Shown piece after piece: positions 52,292-60,860 of a stretch of 64,000 nucleotides of DNA. The DNA lies in assembly GCF_015751765.1 (NCBI RefSeq), contig NZ_JADOTX010000001.1, positions 930,001 to 994,000 of the forward strand, in the 5' to 3' direction. The DNA comes from Micromonospora ureilytica (GTDB taxonomy: Bacteria > Actinomycetota > Actinomycetes > Mycobacteriales > Micromonosporaceae). Position 1 is the stretch's first letter, and each line of letters starts with the position of its first letter. The notes beneath the pieces are model-generated. The model was given only the letters and a program-made list of their open reading frames with translations, did no database searches and was not told the DNA's origin. The position numbers and the translations under genes were made by a program.

Positions 52292-52353
52292 CAACTCGAC
52301 GGTCAGCACCATCGAGAGCGCGGCCCGACCCTGATTCACGCCCGACGCCCTGC
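52292..52353 (+). repeat. remnant copy of the 3' end of the NTF2-like gene
   Basis: 52307-52353 matches 60685-60730 at about nine in ten positions, with a 22-nt identical core (52323-52344 and 60701-60722). CAACTCGAC (52292-52300) also recurs at 60641-60649, but 29 nt of the 60-kb copy are missing between. The match spans the last codons (TIE-AARP, stop) of the NTF2-like gene and some sequence beyond. This is the debris of a duplicated or transferred copy. Confidence 0.55.
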
Positions 52354-52382
52354 CCCGGGCCCACCCGTAGCTGGGACACCAG

Positions 52383-52429
52383 GGCCACCGTGCCGCCTCA
52401 GCGATGTTCGCGGAGGCGGCACGGTGGCC
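52383..52429 (-). terminator. strong hairpin after ABC permease
   Basis: Perfect 17-bp stem: GGCCACCGTGCCGCCTC (52383-52399) pairs with GAGGCGGCACGGTGGCC (52413-52429), 13-nt loop. It lies 19 nt beyond the stop of the minus-strand permease and should end that transcript. Confidence 0.7.
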
Positions 52430-52447
52430 GATAGTCGAGCGCGACGC

Positions 52448-54919
52448 CTACTCCTTCACGCCGATGTTGTCGATCGGGGGAGCGCTGAGCAGCCGTCGGA
52501 CGGGCCACACAGTGGTTGCCAACGCCAGCAGTGTCGTGCCGCCGAGCACCGCCACCCAACCGAGCGGCGGGACGTACGGGATCGGGCTGCCGGTCAGTCC
52601 GTTGACGATCGCGCTCAGGGTCAGCGCCGCGATCGTCGCACCGATCAGCACCGCGGTGCCGAGCAGCCCGGCCTGTTCGGCCTGGACCATCCTCCGAATC
52701 TGACGGCGGGTGACCCCGACCAGTTGTAGCAACGCCAACTCGCGTCGGCGGGCCAGCGCGGCCATCACCATCGTGGTGGCCGCCGCCAGCGCCGCATACC
52801 CCACCATCACGCCGATCAGCAGCCGGTTCAGCCAGGCGCCGATCGCCAGATCGGTGCTGATCAGGCGCGTACGGGTGGCCGCGTCGAGAACCTGGGTGCC
52901 CGGTCGCCCAGCCGACCAGGTGGCCAACGCCGTGTCGGCCTCCGAACCGGCGCTGACCAGGACCTCGTCGTCGGTATCCCCGGCCGTGTGCCCGGCGACC
53001 GTGTCGGCGGCCAGCGTGACGTCGCCGAAGCCGAGGCCACGGCCGTAGATCGCGATGACGTCCAACGTGACAGGGGTGCCGTCGCCCAGCCAGAGTTCCG
53101 CCCGATCGCCGACGTCCCAGCCGGAAGTGGACGCCTGCATCGTAGACAGGGCGACAGTGCCCGCGCGCAGGTCGGCCAGGTTGCCCTCGCGCACGGCGAG
53201 GTCCATCGTCGACGTGATGCCCGCCGTGTCGACCGACTGCGCGCTGACCGGCTCGATTCCGCCGAGCGCCCGCACCAGCACCTGCGTTCGGTGCACACCG
53301 GTGGCCGCCCGCACCCCGGCCAACTCGCGGATCTCCCGCGCCGCGCCCGCCGGCAGCCCACCCGGAGCGACAAGCACCCGCTGGGCGAGGGTTCCCGCAC
53401 TGCTCTGCGTGGTGGTCTGCCGTTCCAGGTTGGTCTGCAGGAACCAGACCGAGCCGCCGAACCCCACGGACAGCACGAGGGCGGTCAGGACGGTCGCCAT
53501 GCCCTGCGCGTTGGCCCGCAGATTGGCCGCGGCCAGGTAGCCGCTGACCCGCCACATCCGCGGCAACAACGGTGTGAGCAGGCGTGCCGCGTACGCGTTG
53601 ATCCTCGGTGCGAGCAGCGCCACCGCGATGACGAACAGGTACAGCATGCCGACCGCGCCGGCCAGTGCCCCGGTCGACCCGGCCGCACCGAGCGTGAACG
53701 CCCCGGAGGTGCCGGCAGCCGCCAGCGTCAGCACACCGGCGATCAGCCGCACCCGGCCGCTACGCCGAGGCTCGACAGCGATCTCGCCGAGCGCCTCGAT
53801 CGGCTTGATCCCGGTGACCCGGCGTGCGGCGACCAACGCGGCGAGCACCGCCACGAGGACCGCCGTACCGACCGCGGCCGGCACCGCGAACAGGCCGTCG
53901 GCCATCGGGAAGCTGGCCGGCACGAACCCCCGCCCGACCAGCTCGCCGTGCACCCAGCGGGCCGCCAGTAGGCCGGCCGGGCCGCCGATCGCAGAGCCGA
54001 TCAGGGCGAGCAGCGCGGCCTCGGCGACCAGCATGCGGCGCACCTGCCCCGGCGTGGCCGCGACCGCGCGTAGTAACGCCAGGTCACGCCGACGGTGCCG
54101 GACGGACAGCCCGATGGTGCCGGCCACCACGAAGACGATCAGCAGGACGACGTACCCCCCGAAAGCCGATCCGGCCTCGATCAGCAAGGTCTGGGCGGCC
54201 TGGTCCTCCGACTGCTCGACGTTGCCACGGTCTTTCCCGGCGTACGTCGTGGCGCCGGCCGCCGACGCGATCTCGCGTACCGCGCCGAGGTCGGCGCCGG
54301 GCAGCATCCGCACGCCTATCGCATCCACCCGGCCCGGGTGGGAGGACAACCGGGCGGCCTGCGCGTCGGTGAAGAACACCGCAGTCGAACCGGTCTCGGC
54401 GGTTCCGCTGACCCGGTACGACCGGCTGACCCCGCCGACGACCAGGTCGATGCGGTCGCCGGGTGCCACGCCGAACCGGGTGTCGACAAGCACCTCGTCG
54501 TCGGCCCGTGGCGCGGCACCCGCGGCGATGGGACGACCGGTGAAGGCGTACGTGTCCCAGCCGTGTCCCACGCCAGCGGGTGAACCGATCAGGACTCCTT
54601 CGTCGCCGGTGACAGCCGCGACGCCCGGCACCTGGCGGATCTGCTCCACCAGGGCCGCGTCCACAGTGCCGCCCTCGGGCAGCGCGACGGTGCTCGTGGT
54701 GGTGTCGCCGCCGAACTCTTTGAACGTGTGGCTGATCGTGCGGTTGGCGACGACCACGTCGGCCGCGGCCCAGAGCCGTGGCTCCGTGCGGAAACGCAGC
54801 CCGGACTCGACGAGGGTGCCCATCGCTACCAGGATCAGCACGCCGGCGATCAGGGCCAGCAGGGTGGCGGCGGCGGGGCCGGCGCGGTGCCGCAGCAGGC
54901 GGGCGGCGAGCCCGATCAT
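52448..54919 (-). CDS. FtsX/MacB-like ABC transporter permease
   Basis: 823-residue permease with two FtsX-type halves. An N-terminal transmembrane helix (about 18-38), a large extracytoplasmic region, a first helix block (about 250-400), a second extracytoplasmic region and a final three-helix block (about 690-810). This is the architecture of MacB/FtsX permeases that drive efflux of peptides or lipids without classic channels. ATGA overlap with the ATPase upstream. Together with the linked response regulator/kinase it forms a stress-induced exporter module. Confidence 0.9.
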   Translation of the reverse strand: MIGLAARLLRHRAGPAAATLLALIAGVLILVAMGTLVESGLRFRTEPRLWAAADVVVANRTISHTFKEFGGDTTTSTVALPEGGTVDAALVEQIRQVPGVAAVTGDEGVLIGSPAGVGHGWDTYAFTGRPIAAGAAPRADDEVLVDTRFGVAPGDRIDLVVGGVSRSYRVSGTAETGSTAVFFTDAQAARLSSHPGRVDAIGVRMLPGADLGAVREIASAAGATTYAGKDRGNVEQSEDQAAQTLLIEAGSAFGGYVVLLIVFVVAGTIGLSVRHRRRDLALLRAVAATPGQVRRMLVAEAALLALIGSAIGGPAGLLAARWVHGELVGRGFVPASFPMADGLFAVPAAVGTAVLVAVLAALVAARRVTGIKPIEALGEIAVEPRRSGRVRLIAGVLTLAAAGTSGAFTLGAAGSTGALAGAVGMLYLFVIAVALLAPRINAYAARLLTPLLPRMWRVSGYLAAANLRANAQGMATVLTALVLSVGFGGSVWFLQTNLERQTTTQSSAGTLAQRVLVAPGGLPAGAAREIRELAGVRAATGVHRTQVLVRALGGIEPVSAQSVDTAGITSTMDLAVREGNLADLRAGTVALSTMQASTSGWDVGDRAELWLGDGTPVTLDVIAIYGRGLGFGDVTLAADTVAGHTAGDTDDEVLVSAGSEADTALATWSAGRPGTQVLDAATRTRLISTDLAIGAWLNRLLIGVMVGYAALAAATTMVMAALARRRELALLQLVGVTRRQIRRMVQAEQAGLLGTAVLIGATIAALTLSAIVNGLTGSPIPYVPPLGWVAVLGGTTLLALATTVWPVRRLLSAPPIDNIGVKE

Positions 54920-55677
54920 CGGAGGACCCGCCGATCCAACGACGCCAGGTGCTCGGCGATACCGGTGGCTCCGAGCTGCGGAAGGTCGGCGACGATCGCA
55001 CCGTCGGCCAACACGAGCACGCGGTCGGCGTACGACGCGGCGATCGGATCGTGGGTCACCATCACCACGGTCAGCCCGTGTTCGTCCACGACCGCGCGAA
55101 GCAGCGTCAGCACCTCCGCCGCGGTCCGCGAGTCGAGGGCGCCGGTGGGCTCGTCTGAGAAGATCACCTCGGGGCGGGTGGCCAGCGCCCGGGCGATCGC
55201 CACCCGCTGCTGCTGGCCGCCGGACAACGCTGCCGGCCGGTGGTGCAGTCGGTCGGTGAGGCCGACCCGCTCGACCACCTGGGTCAGCCAGGCCCGGTCC
55301 GGACGGACGCCGGCCAGGCGCAGGGGCAGCACGATGTTCTCCTCGACGGTGAGCGCGCCGATCAGGTTGAACGCCTGGAAGACGAACCCGATCCGGGTAC
55401 GACGCAGCTCGGTCAGGCGGGTCTCGGACAGCCCCGACAGGTCGGTGCCTCCGATGACCACCCGACCGGAGGTGGGCCGGTCGAGACCGGCCGCGGTCTG
55501 CAGCAGCGTGCTCTTGCCGGAGCCCGAGGGCCCCATCACCGCGGTGAAGGTGCCCCGGTCGAACCCCGCATCGATGGCCGCAAGCGCAGTCACCTGGTTA
55601 CGGCCGGCGCCGTACACCCGGGTGAGGTGTTCGACGCGTACCGCCGGTTCGATGGTCTGTCCCGGATAATCCGGCAT
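54916..55677 (-). CDS. MacB-like ABC transporter ATPase
   Basis: 253-residue ATPase: Walker A GPSGSGKST, Q-loop VFQAFNLI, signature LSGGQQQRVAIARAL, Walker B VIFSDEPTGALDS, H-loop THDPIAA. The ATG at 55677 is preceded by GAGAGAGG. It matches LolD/MacB-type ATPases and pairs with the FtsX-like permease. Confidence 0.93.
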   Translation of the reverse strand: MPDYPGQTIEPAVRVEHLTRVYGAGRNQVTALAAIDAGFDRGTFTAVMGPSGSGKSTLLQTAAGLDRPTSGRVVIGGTDLSGLSETRLTELRRTRIGFVFQAFNLIGALTVEENIVLPLRLAGVRPDRAWLTQVVERVGLTDRLHHRPAALSGGQQQRVAIARALATRPEVIFSDEPTGALDSRTAAEVLTLLRAVVDEHGLTVVMVTHDPIAASYADRVLVLADGAIVADLPQLGATGIAEHLASLDRRVLR

Positions 55678-55788
55678 TCTGGTGGCCTCTCTCCGTGTCA
55701 TCGGCAAGAACTGCGCGCACCAGAAACGCTATTGACGTGGGAGAACGGCGACCATCCCGCGGGCTGCCAGGTCCGGGTACAGCAGGCG

Positions 55789-56445
55789 CTACCGTCGATC
55801 GCCGTTGAGGTAGCGCAGCACCGCGGTGACCCGGCGGTCGGCCTGGTCGTCCGGTGGAAGCTGAAGCTTCGAGAAGATGCTGCGGATGTGCTTGTGCACC
55901 GCTCCGTCGGTGACGAACAGCCGTTCGGCGATCGCGCTGTTGCCAAGCCCTTCGGCCATCAGCCCCAGCACCTCACGCTCACGCGGCGACAGCTCGCTCA
56001 GCGCCGTGTCCGTCCGGCGGTTGCGGGCGAGCAACTGCGCCACCACCTCCGGGTCGATCACGCTGCCGCCGTCCGCCACGCGGTGCAGCGCGGCGAGAAA
56101 CTCCTCGACCCGGCCCACCCGCTCCTTCAACAGATACCCGAGCCCGGCGGCGCCGACCGAGAACAGGTCGGTGGCGAACGCCTGCTCCACGTACGCCGAC
56201 AGGACCAGTACCGCGAGGCCGGGGCGGCGCCGCCGGGCCTCCACCGCGGCCACGATGCCCTCGTCGGTGTGGGTCGGCGGCATCCGTACGTCCACGATCG
56301 CGACGTCCGGCGCATGGTTGTCGACGGCGACCAGGAACTCGCCCGGAGTACCGGCCGTGGCGACCACGTCCAGATCCTCCGCCCGCAGCAGCAGAGCCAA
56401 CCCCTCACGCAGCAGCGGGTCGTCCTCGGCGATCACGATCCGCAT
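55789..56445 (-). CDS. LuxR-type response regulator
   Basis: 218-residue response regulator: AEDDPLL acidic pair, phospho-acceptor Asp in VAIVDVRMPPTHTDEG, Lys in YLLKERVG, LuxR HTH LSPREREVLGLMAEGLGNSA then DGAVHKHIRSIFSKL. Overlaps the sensor kinase by 13 nt. Probable regulator of the MacB-like exporter 112 nt downstream. Confidence 0.92.
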   Translation of the reverse strand: MRIVIAEDDPLLREGLALLLRAEDLDVVATAGTPGEFLVAVDNHAPDVAIVDVRMPPTHTDEGIVAAVEARRRRPGLAVLVLSAYVEQAFATDLFSVGAAGLGYLLKERVGRVEEFLAALHRVADGGSVIDPEVVAQLLARNRRTDTALSELSPREREVLGLMAEGLGNSAIAERLFVTDGAVHKHIRSIFSKLQLPPDDQADRRVTAVLRYLNGDRR

Positions 56446-57659
56446 GGCAGCTCCACGTCCATTCTCGTCGGCCCTCCCGGAGGGCTCGTCAGTGTCATCC
56501 GGCCGTCGTACGCGTCGACACGCCGGCGGATACCGGTGAGCCCAGAGCCACGTGTCTCGTCCGCGTCGCCGTGCCCGTCGTCCTCAATGGACACCAGTAG
56601 CCGGCCGCGCTCGCGGCGCACCGCCACGTCCACCTGGCTCGCGCCGCTGTGCCGGACGACGTTGGTCAGCGCCTCGGCCACCACGAAGTACGCGGTGGCC
56701 TCGACCGAGGCCGCGCACCGCACCGCCACGTCCACCTCGAGTCGGCAGGGCACCACGCAGCTGCCGGCCAGGCCCGCCAGCGCGCCGGCGAGACCCCGGT
56801 CGTCCAGCACGGGCGGCAGGATCCCGCGCACCACCGTACGCAGCTCGCCGAGCGCCTGTTCCGCAGCGTCCTGTGCCTGCCCGAGGATCTCGTCGGCGCG
56901 GTCCGGATTGCGGCGCACGGCCCGCCGCGCGGCACCCAGCAACACGTTGACGGCGACCAACCGGTTCTGGGTGCCGTCGTGCAGCGACCGCTCGATCCGG
57001 CGCAGTTCGACAGCGTGGGCGTCCAGCGCCGCAGCGCGGGTGGCGGTCAGCTCGGCCACCCGCAGCGACAGGTCGACACCCGGCGGCGGAGGCAGCAGCA
57101 ACCGGCCCGGCCATGCCTGGAGACGGGCCAGGACCGGGCTGAACCAGATCGCGGCGGCCAGCCAGCCCACCCCGAGCAACCCGACCGCGAGTGCCTCGGA
57201 CAATCCGTCGACGCGCCACCAGATGATCCCCGGTGCGCCGGCGTCGGCAGGGATCAGCCGGTAATACAGCGGGAACGTGACGTACTGCACGGCAGAGAGT
57301 GGCAGCACGAGGCCGAGCAGCCCGGTCACCAGGCCGATGAACGAGTACAGCGCGACCCAGCCGAGCTCCCGGCGTACGAAGGGATCGCGCGTCGCCGTCC
57401 GCAACCCGGCCGGCACCGGCCCCGGCGTGGGGATCGGCGCGCCCCAGCGGGACAGCCGGGCACGCTCGCGGTCGGCTACCGAGCGCACCGCCCGCAACGC
57501 ACCGGGCGCCGCCAGCAGCCCCACCCCGGCCAGGCAGGTCACCGCCACGGTCGCCGCCCAGAGCAGCGCGCCCAGCGCCAGCGTGGCGGTGCCCAGCCCT
57601 CCGACGAGGTGCTCCAAAGCGTCGACCACGGCGCGAACCCGGCCCCGCACGTACGCCAT
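56433..57659 (-). CDS. NarL-family sensor histidine kinase
   Basis: 408-residue membrane sensor kinase. Transmembrane segments at about 15-55 and 115-190; DHp His in IERSLHDGTQNRLVAVN (near 245) and HATPase boxes ALTNVVRHSG and LVSIEDDGHGD. The start is ATG 57659 (MAYVRGRVRAVVDAL). H-box SLHDGTQ differs from the other two kinases in this window. It is divergent from the small membrane protein gene, with a palindrome between them. Confidence 0.88.
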   Translation of the reverse strand: MAYVRGRVRAVVDALEHLVGGLGTATLALGALLWAATVAVTCLAGVGLLAAPGALRAVRSVADRERARLSRWGAPIPTPGPVPAGLRTATRDPFVRRELGWVALYSFIGLVTGLLGLVLPLSAVQYVTFPLYYRLIPADAGAPGIIWWRVDGLSEALAVGLLGVGWLAAAIWFSPVLARLQAWPGRLLLPPPPGVDLSLRVAELTATRAAALDAHAVELRRIERSLHDGTQNRLVAVNVLLGAARRAVRRNPDRADEILGQAQDAAEQALGELRTVVRGILPPVLDDRGLAGALAGLAGSCVVPCRLEVDVAVRCAASVEATAYFVVAEALTNVVRHSGASQVDVAVRRERGRLLVSIEDDGHGDADETRGSGLTGIRRRVDAYDGRMTLTSPPGGPTRMDVELPCGS

Positions 57660-57722
57660 CGACCCACCTCCCCCGCCAACATAGGCCACCGTCGGCCCCG
57701 TCCGGCAACGCCCGGCGCGGAA

Positions 57723-57740
57723 GGTACAGCCTGCTGTACC
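57723..57740. promoter_or_regulatory. perfect 8-2-8 palindrome near TCS/small protein promoters
   Basis: GGTACAGC-CT-GCTGTACC (57723-57740) lies between the kinase and the small membrane protein gene. TAGCGT (57785-57790) downstream may be a -10 for the plus-strand gene, 44 nt from the palindrome. Likely binding site of the response regulator at 55789. Confidence 0.6.
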
Positions 57741-57827
57741 ACTGTCGTCGAGCTGGCGGGATCGTCCCCGCCGCACCGCCCGCCTAGCGTTGACGGAGTC
57801 GAGGAACGTTCGCCGAAGGAGGTAGTC

Positions 57828-58061
57828 ATGACCGATCCGTACCGCATCGCCGAGGCCACGGTCGACGCACCGAAGAAGCCGGGCGGCGGCCTGCTACGCC
57901 CGCTGCTGTGGCTGGTGCTCTTCGTCAGCGCCGCGGCCAACGTGGTGCTGTCGACCGCGGCGGACAACCAGTGGATCAGCTCGGCCTTCGGCCTGGTGGC
58001 GGTGCTCAGCGCGGTCGCGCTGATCGTCCACCACCGCCGTAACCGCGCGCGAGAGTCGTAG
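57828..58061 (+). CDS. small membrane protein, 77 aa
   Basis: Two predicted transmembrane helices (about 22-42 and 50-67) with a short cytoplasmic N-terminus and a basic tail (HHRRNRARES). The ATG has a strong AAGGAGG ribosome binding site. Divergent from the sensor kinase and preceded by the GGTACAGC palindrome, so it probably responds to that two-component system and may act as a modulator of the sensor or exporter. No family name recognised. Confidence 0.8.
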   Translation: MTDPYRIAEATVDAPKKPGGGLLRPLLWLVLFVSAAANVVLSTAADNQWISSAFGLVAVLSAVALIVHHRRNRARES

Positions 58062-58098
58062 GGACACGAACTCACCCCCGTCGCGCTCGATCACCCTC

Positions 58099-58129
58099 GC
58101 GGGGCCGGCGCCACGAGCGCCGGCCCCGC
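58099..58129. terminator. bidirectional hairpin terminator
   Basis: 13-bp perfect stem GCGGGGCCGGCGC / GCGCCGGCCCCGC (58099-58111, 58117-58129), 5-nt loop, between the convergent small membrane protein and the secreted protein gene (58144). Confidence 0.7.
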
Positions 58130-58143
58130 TGTGGTCGACCTGC

Positions 58144-58704
58144 TCAGGCGCGGTAGAAGGAGCACTGGAAGGCCATGTCGTCCACCCGCACGGCACCGCT
58201 GCCACCGAGCAGGGAGACCCGGACGAACACCTGGCTCGGACCGTTCGCGTAGCTGGCCACGTCATGCCGCCGCCAGACGGTGTCGGTGATCCGGACGGTG
58301 CGCAGCGCGAGGTAGGTCCAGCTCGCCGGATCGATCACCTCGACGTTGAGCACGGCCGGCCCGCTGACCGCCCGGACGAAGAACCCGCCGCCGCAGGTGG
58401 TGGAGTGCCCGGCGGTACGTGGCCCCACGGTGAGCAGCTTGCCCACCCCGGACCAGCCACCTGTCGAGGTCGTGAGAATGGCGTTGTTCCAACCGGACCG
58501 GGCCGTTCCGGTACCCAGCTCGTAGGCTCCGCTTCCGGCCCCGGAGCGGTGGAACTCCCACACCGCTGCCGGATTCCCCTCGAACCCGTCGGTGTGCGTC
58601 CAGAGGTCCGCCTGGGCGGGGCCGACGGCCACGGTCAGGGCCACCGCCGTCGCCGTGACGGCCGCGGCGGTGAGGCGTGCGGCTCTGGTGAATGCGGTTC
58701 TCAT
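58144..58704 (-). CDS. secreted hypothetical protein, 186 aa
   Basis: Signal peptide 1-33 (cleavage after PAQA), then a beta-rich domain of about 150 residues beginning DLWTHTDGFEGNPAAVWEFH, with a pair of Cys (TTCGGGF and FQCSFYRA) likely forming a disulfide. The sequence has the look of a carbohydrate-binding or lectin-like jelly roll, but I do not recognise the family. AAGGAGACAGGG precedes the ATG. It starts 28 nt after the protease stop in the same direction, so the two are probably co-transcribed. Confidence 0.75.
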   Translation of the reverse strand: MRTAFTRAARLTAAAVTATAVALTVAVGPAQADLWTHTDGFEGNPAAVWEFHRSGAGSGAYELGTGTARSGWNNAILTTSTGGWSGVGKLLTVGPRTAGHSTTCGGGFFVRAVSGPAVLNVEVIDPASWTYLALRTVRITDTVWRRHDVASYANGPSQVFVRVSLLGGSGAVRVDDMAFQCSFYRA

Positions 58705-58732
58705 CCCTGTCTCCTTCGCTCGTCGCCGCTCG

Positions 58733-59983
58733 TCACGGCGCGCCGTAGATGACGACCTGGTACGCGTTGATCGCCTCACCCACCGGCTGATGCCAGGTGC
58801 GCGGCGTGGAGTTGCACTGGCTGCCGTTCCGATTGGCGTGCGAGTTCAGCCCGTACGCCGTGTTGGTGGCGAAGAGCGGCCCACCGCTGTCGCCGCCGAG
58901 GGTGCAGATGTTGGTCTCGACCATCTGGCGTACGGTGCCGCCCGTGCCATTGACCGTCACGTTGGTCCTGAGCACGGAGCCGCACCTGAACCCGGTGGTC
59001 CTGCCCGAGTTGCAGACCGACAGCCCGCTCACGGCCGTCGCCCAACCGTGGATGCTGCGGCTCGTGTTGTTCCACAGGTTGATGGTGCCGGTCGCCCAGA
59101 CCGACGAACCGTTCATCCAGATGAGGCCGTAGTCGTTCTCCGGATAGTTGCTCTCCAGCGACGGTCCGACGTCCTGGCCGTTGGGCAGTGTCCAGTGCGG
59201 GTAGCCCTGCGTGCAGTGGCCGGCCGTGATGATGTAGTTGAAGGTGTAGTCGGTGGCGGTGAAGCCGACCGAGCAGCCGCCCAACGAGTCCCCGCTGGAG
59301 ATCCCGACGTTCGGCTGGATCTGGCCGGCGCTGGTCTCGAAACGGACCGCCGCGCCGAACTTGCGCGCCGCCGAGCTTTGCACGGCGTTCTTCGCCCCCG
59401 ACGCCGGCAGGCTCACCACCACCTGGTTGGTCTTCGGGTCCACCCCCCAGGTCGTGTTGGGTTCACTCGGCGTGGCCTCCAACGCCCGCTGGATTTTCTG
59501 GAGTTGCCGTTCGCCGCGAGCGACGAGGCGGGCCTTCGCGCCAGTGGCGGTCACCTTCGCGGCAGCCGCGGCGTCGGTGACCGTGACGACGAGGCTGCCG
59601 TCGGACAGGTACGCGCCGCCCGAGCTGGCACCCAGCTCGGTGGTCAACCGGTTGCCGAGTCGCACATTGGCGTTCTCGGCACTGATCAGCTTCTCGGCGG
59701 CATCGCGGCTGATGCCCCGCTGCTCGGCGATCGCCTCGGCCATGTCCGCCGCCCCGTCCGCCTGGGCCCTTCCGGCGACGCCGCCGGCGGGAGCCAGGGC
59801 TGCCCGGCCATCGGTGCGGGCCGGATCCGCCGCGCCTCCGGGCCGGGCCGGTTGATCGACGGGCCCAGCCGCTGCGGCCGCCGGGACGAAGGCCACCGAC
59901 GCCACGACGGCGAGTGCCATTGCGAGCAGGGACCTGCGGCTTGGTCTTGTCGTACGCGGGTGGCTGACAACACGTTCTGACAT
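58733..59983 (-). CDS. secreted chymotrypsin-like (S1) protease, streptogrisin-like
   Basis: 416-residue preproenzyme. Tat/Sec-like signal (RRSLLAMALAVVASV), an alanine-rich pro-region with the AMAEAIAEQRGISRDAAEK segment (about 75-100), and a catalytic domain from about 228. The triad is visible as His in ITAGHCTQG, Asp in PENDYGLI and Ser in LGGDSGGPLF; the disulfide Cys pairs around them fit alpha-lytic/streptogrisin proteases. It cleaves extracellular proteins after pro-domain removal. Followed by the secreted protein gene at 58144. Confidence 0.92.
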   Translation of the reverse strand: MSERVVSHPRTTRPSRRSLLAMALAVVASVAFVPAAAAAGPVDQPARPGGAADPARTDGRAALAPAGGVAGRAQADGAADMAEAIAEQRGISRDAAEKLISAENANVRLGNRLTTELGASSGGAYLSDGSLVVTVTDAAAAAKVTATGAKARLVARGERQLQKIQRALEATPSEPNTTWGVDPKTNQVVVSLPASGAKNAVQSSAARKFGAAVRFETSAGQIQPNVGISSGDSLGGCSVGFTATDYTFNYIITAGHCTQGYPHWTLPNGQDVGPSLESNYPENDYGLIWMNGSSVWATGTINLWNNTSRSIHGWATAVSGLSVCNSGRTTGFRCGSVLRTNVTVNGTGGTVRQMVETNICTLGGDSGGPLFATNTAYGLNSHANRNGSQCNSTPRTWHQPVGEAINAYQVVIYGAP

Positions 59984-60244
59984 TCACCGCTCCGATCACG
60001 AGGGGACTGGTCGGCCAGGTCAGGAACCGGACGGCCCGGACCAGACGGCAATCCTCGCAATCGGGAGGGGGCCGCGAGTGAGATGTTGGACGCGGCTGGA
60101 CACGGCTGGACACCTGGCTCCGGAGGCGCTGGGCGATCCAGGGGGCAGTCACATCGGGGCTGAGGTCGGTAGGGTGCCGGCCATCCCTTGATGTCGTCCT
60201 CGGCATGCCCCACGTGAGATCCAACGATTCGAAGGAAGGTCGGC
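59984..60244. other. divergent intergenic region
   Basis: 260 nt between the protease and the NTF2-like gene, expected to hold two promoters. No clear -35/-10 pair, operator or hairpin was resolved by eye. Confidence 0.35.
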
Positions 60245-60712
60245 ATGAGCAGCCCACGCGAGACTTTCCTCCGACTGGTGAACGGTGTCTGCGACGGTCC
60301 GTACGAAGACTTGGCCGACCTGTACGCCGAACAAACCCACGTCACGCATCCGTTCCATCCGCTCAACCCGCCGCCGCTGCGTAGCCGCAGCGAACTGCAC
60401 GAGCACTTCACCGCGTCGCCTCCGGTTGCCCGGACGCTGAACCGTAAGCCGGTCGACGTGCGGATTCATGAGACCGCGGACCCGGAGGTGATTGTCGCCG
60501 AGTTTGCCTATCAGGGGCGGGTCGCCGAGACCGGTGAGGCATTCACGGTGCCCTGCGTCTTCGTGATGCGTATCCGCGATGGGCTCATCATTGAGTCCCG
60601 GGACTACGTCGACCACGTCGCCAGCGCGCGGGCCTGGGGTCAACTCGACAGCCTCTTGACAGCACTCCGTCCGCAGGAAAGCACCACCATCGAGGGCGCA
60701 GCCCGACCCTGA
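60245..60712 (+). CDS. NTF2/SnoaL-like protein
   Basis: 155-residue protein of the NTF2/SnoaL-like superfamily: helices around ETFLRLVNGVC, then beta strands PVDVRIHETADPEVIVAEFA and FVMRIRDGLIIESRDYVDHV. Members include small isomerases and polyketide cyclases, as well as binding proteins. GAAGGAAGG precedes the ATG. Stand-alone gene; its 3' end is duplicated as debris at 52292-52353. Confidence 0.85.
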   Translation: MSSPRETFLRLVNGVCDGPYEDLADLYAEQTHVTHPFHPLNPPPLRSRSELHEHFTASPPVARTLNRKPVDVRIHETADPEVIVAEFAYQGRVAETGEAFTVPCVFVMRIRDGLIIESRDYVDHVASARAWGQLDSLLTALRPQESTTIEGAARP

Positions 60713-60778
60713 TTCACGCCCGGCGCCTGCGCACCCTGCCTGCGGCTCCACGTTCCCGCAGGTCAGGGGCGGTGCGGC

Positions 60779-60806
60779 GGCCTCAGTGAATTCCTTCGCT
60801 GAGGCC
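60779..60806 (-). terminator. hairpin after NTF2-like gene
   Basis: 8-bp stem GGCCTCAG / CTGAGGCC (60779-60786, 60799-60806) with a 12-nt loop, between two convergent genes. A moderate candidate for a bidirectional terminator. Confidence 0.45.
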
Positions 60807-60860
60807 GGGAGCATTCCGACACCCACGGGTGGGGCTCGTCGTCAGATGAAGGGCCGGTCA

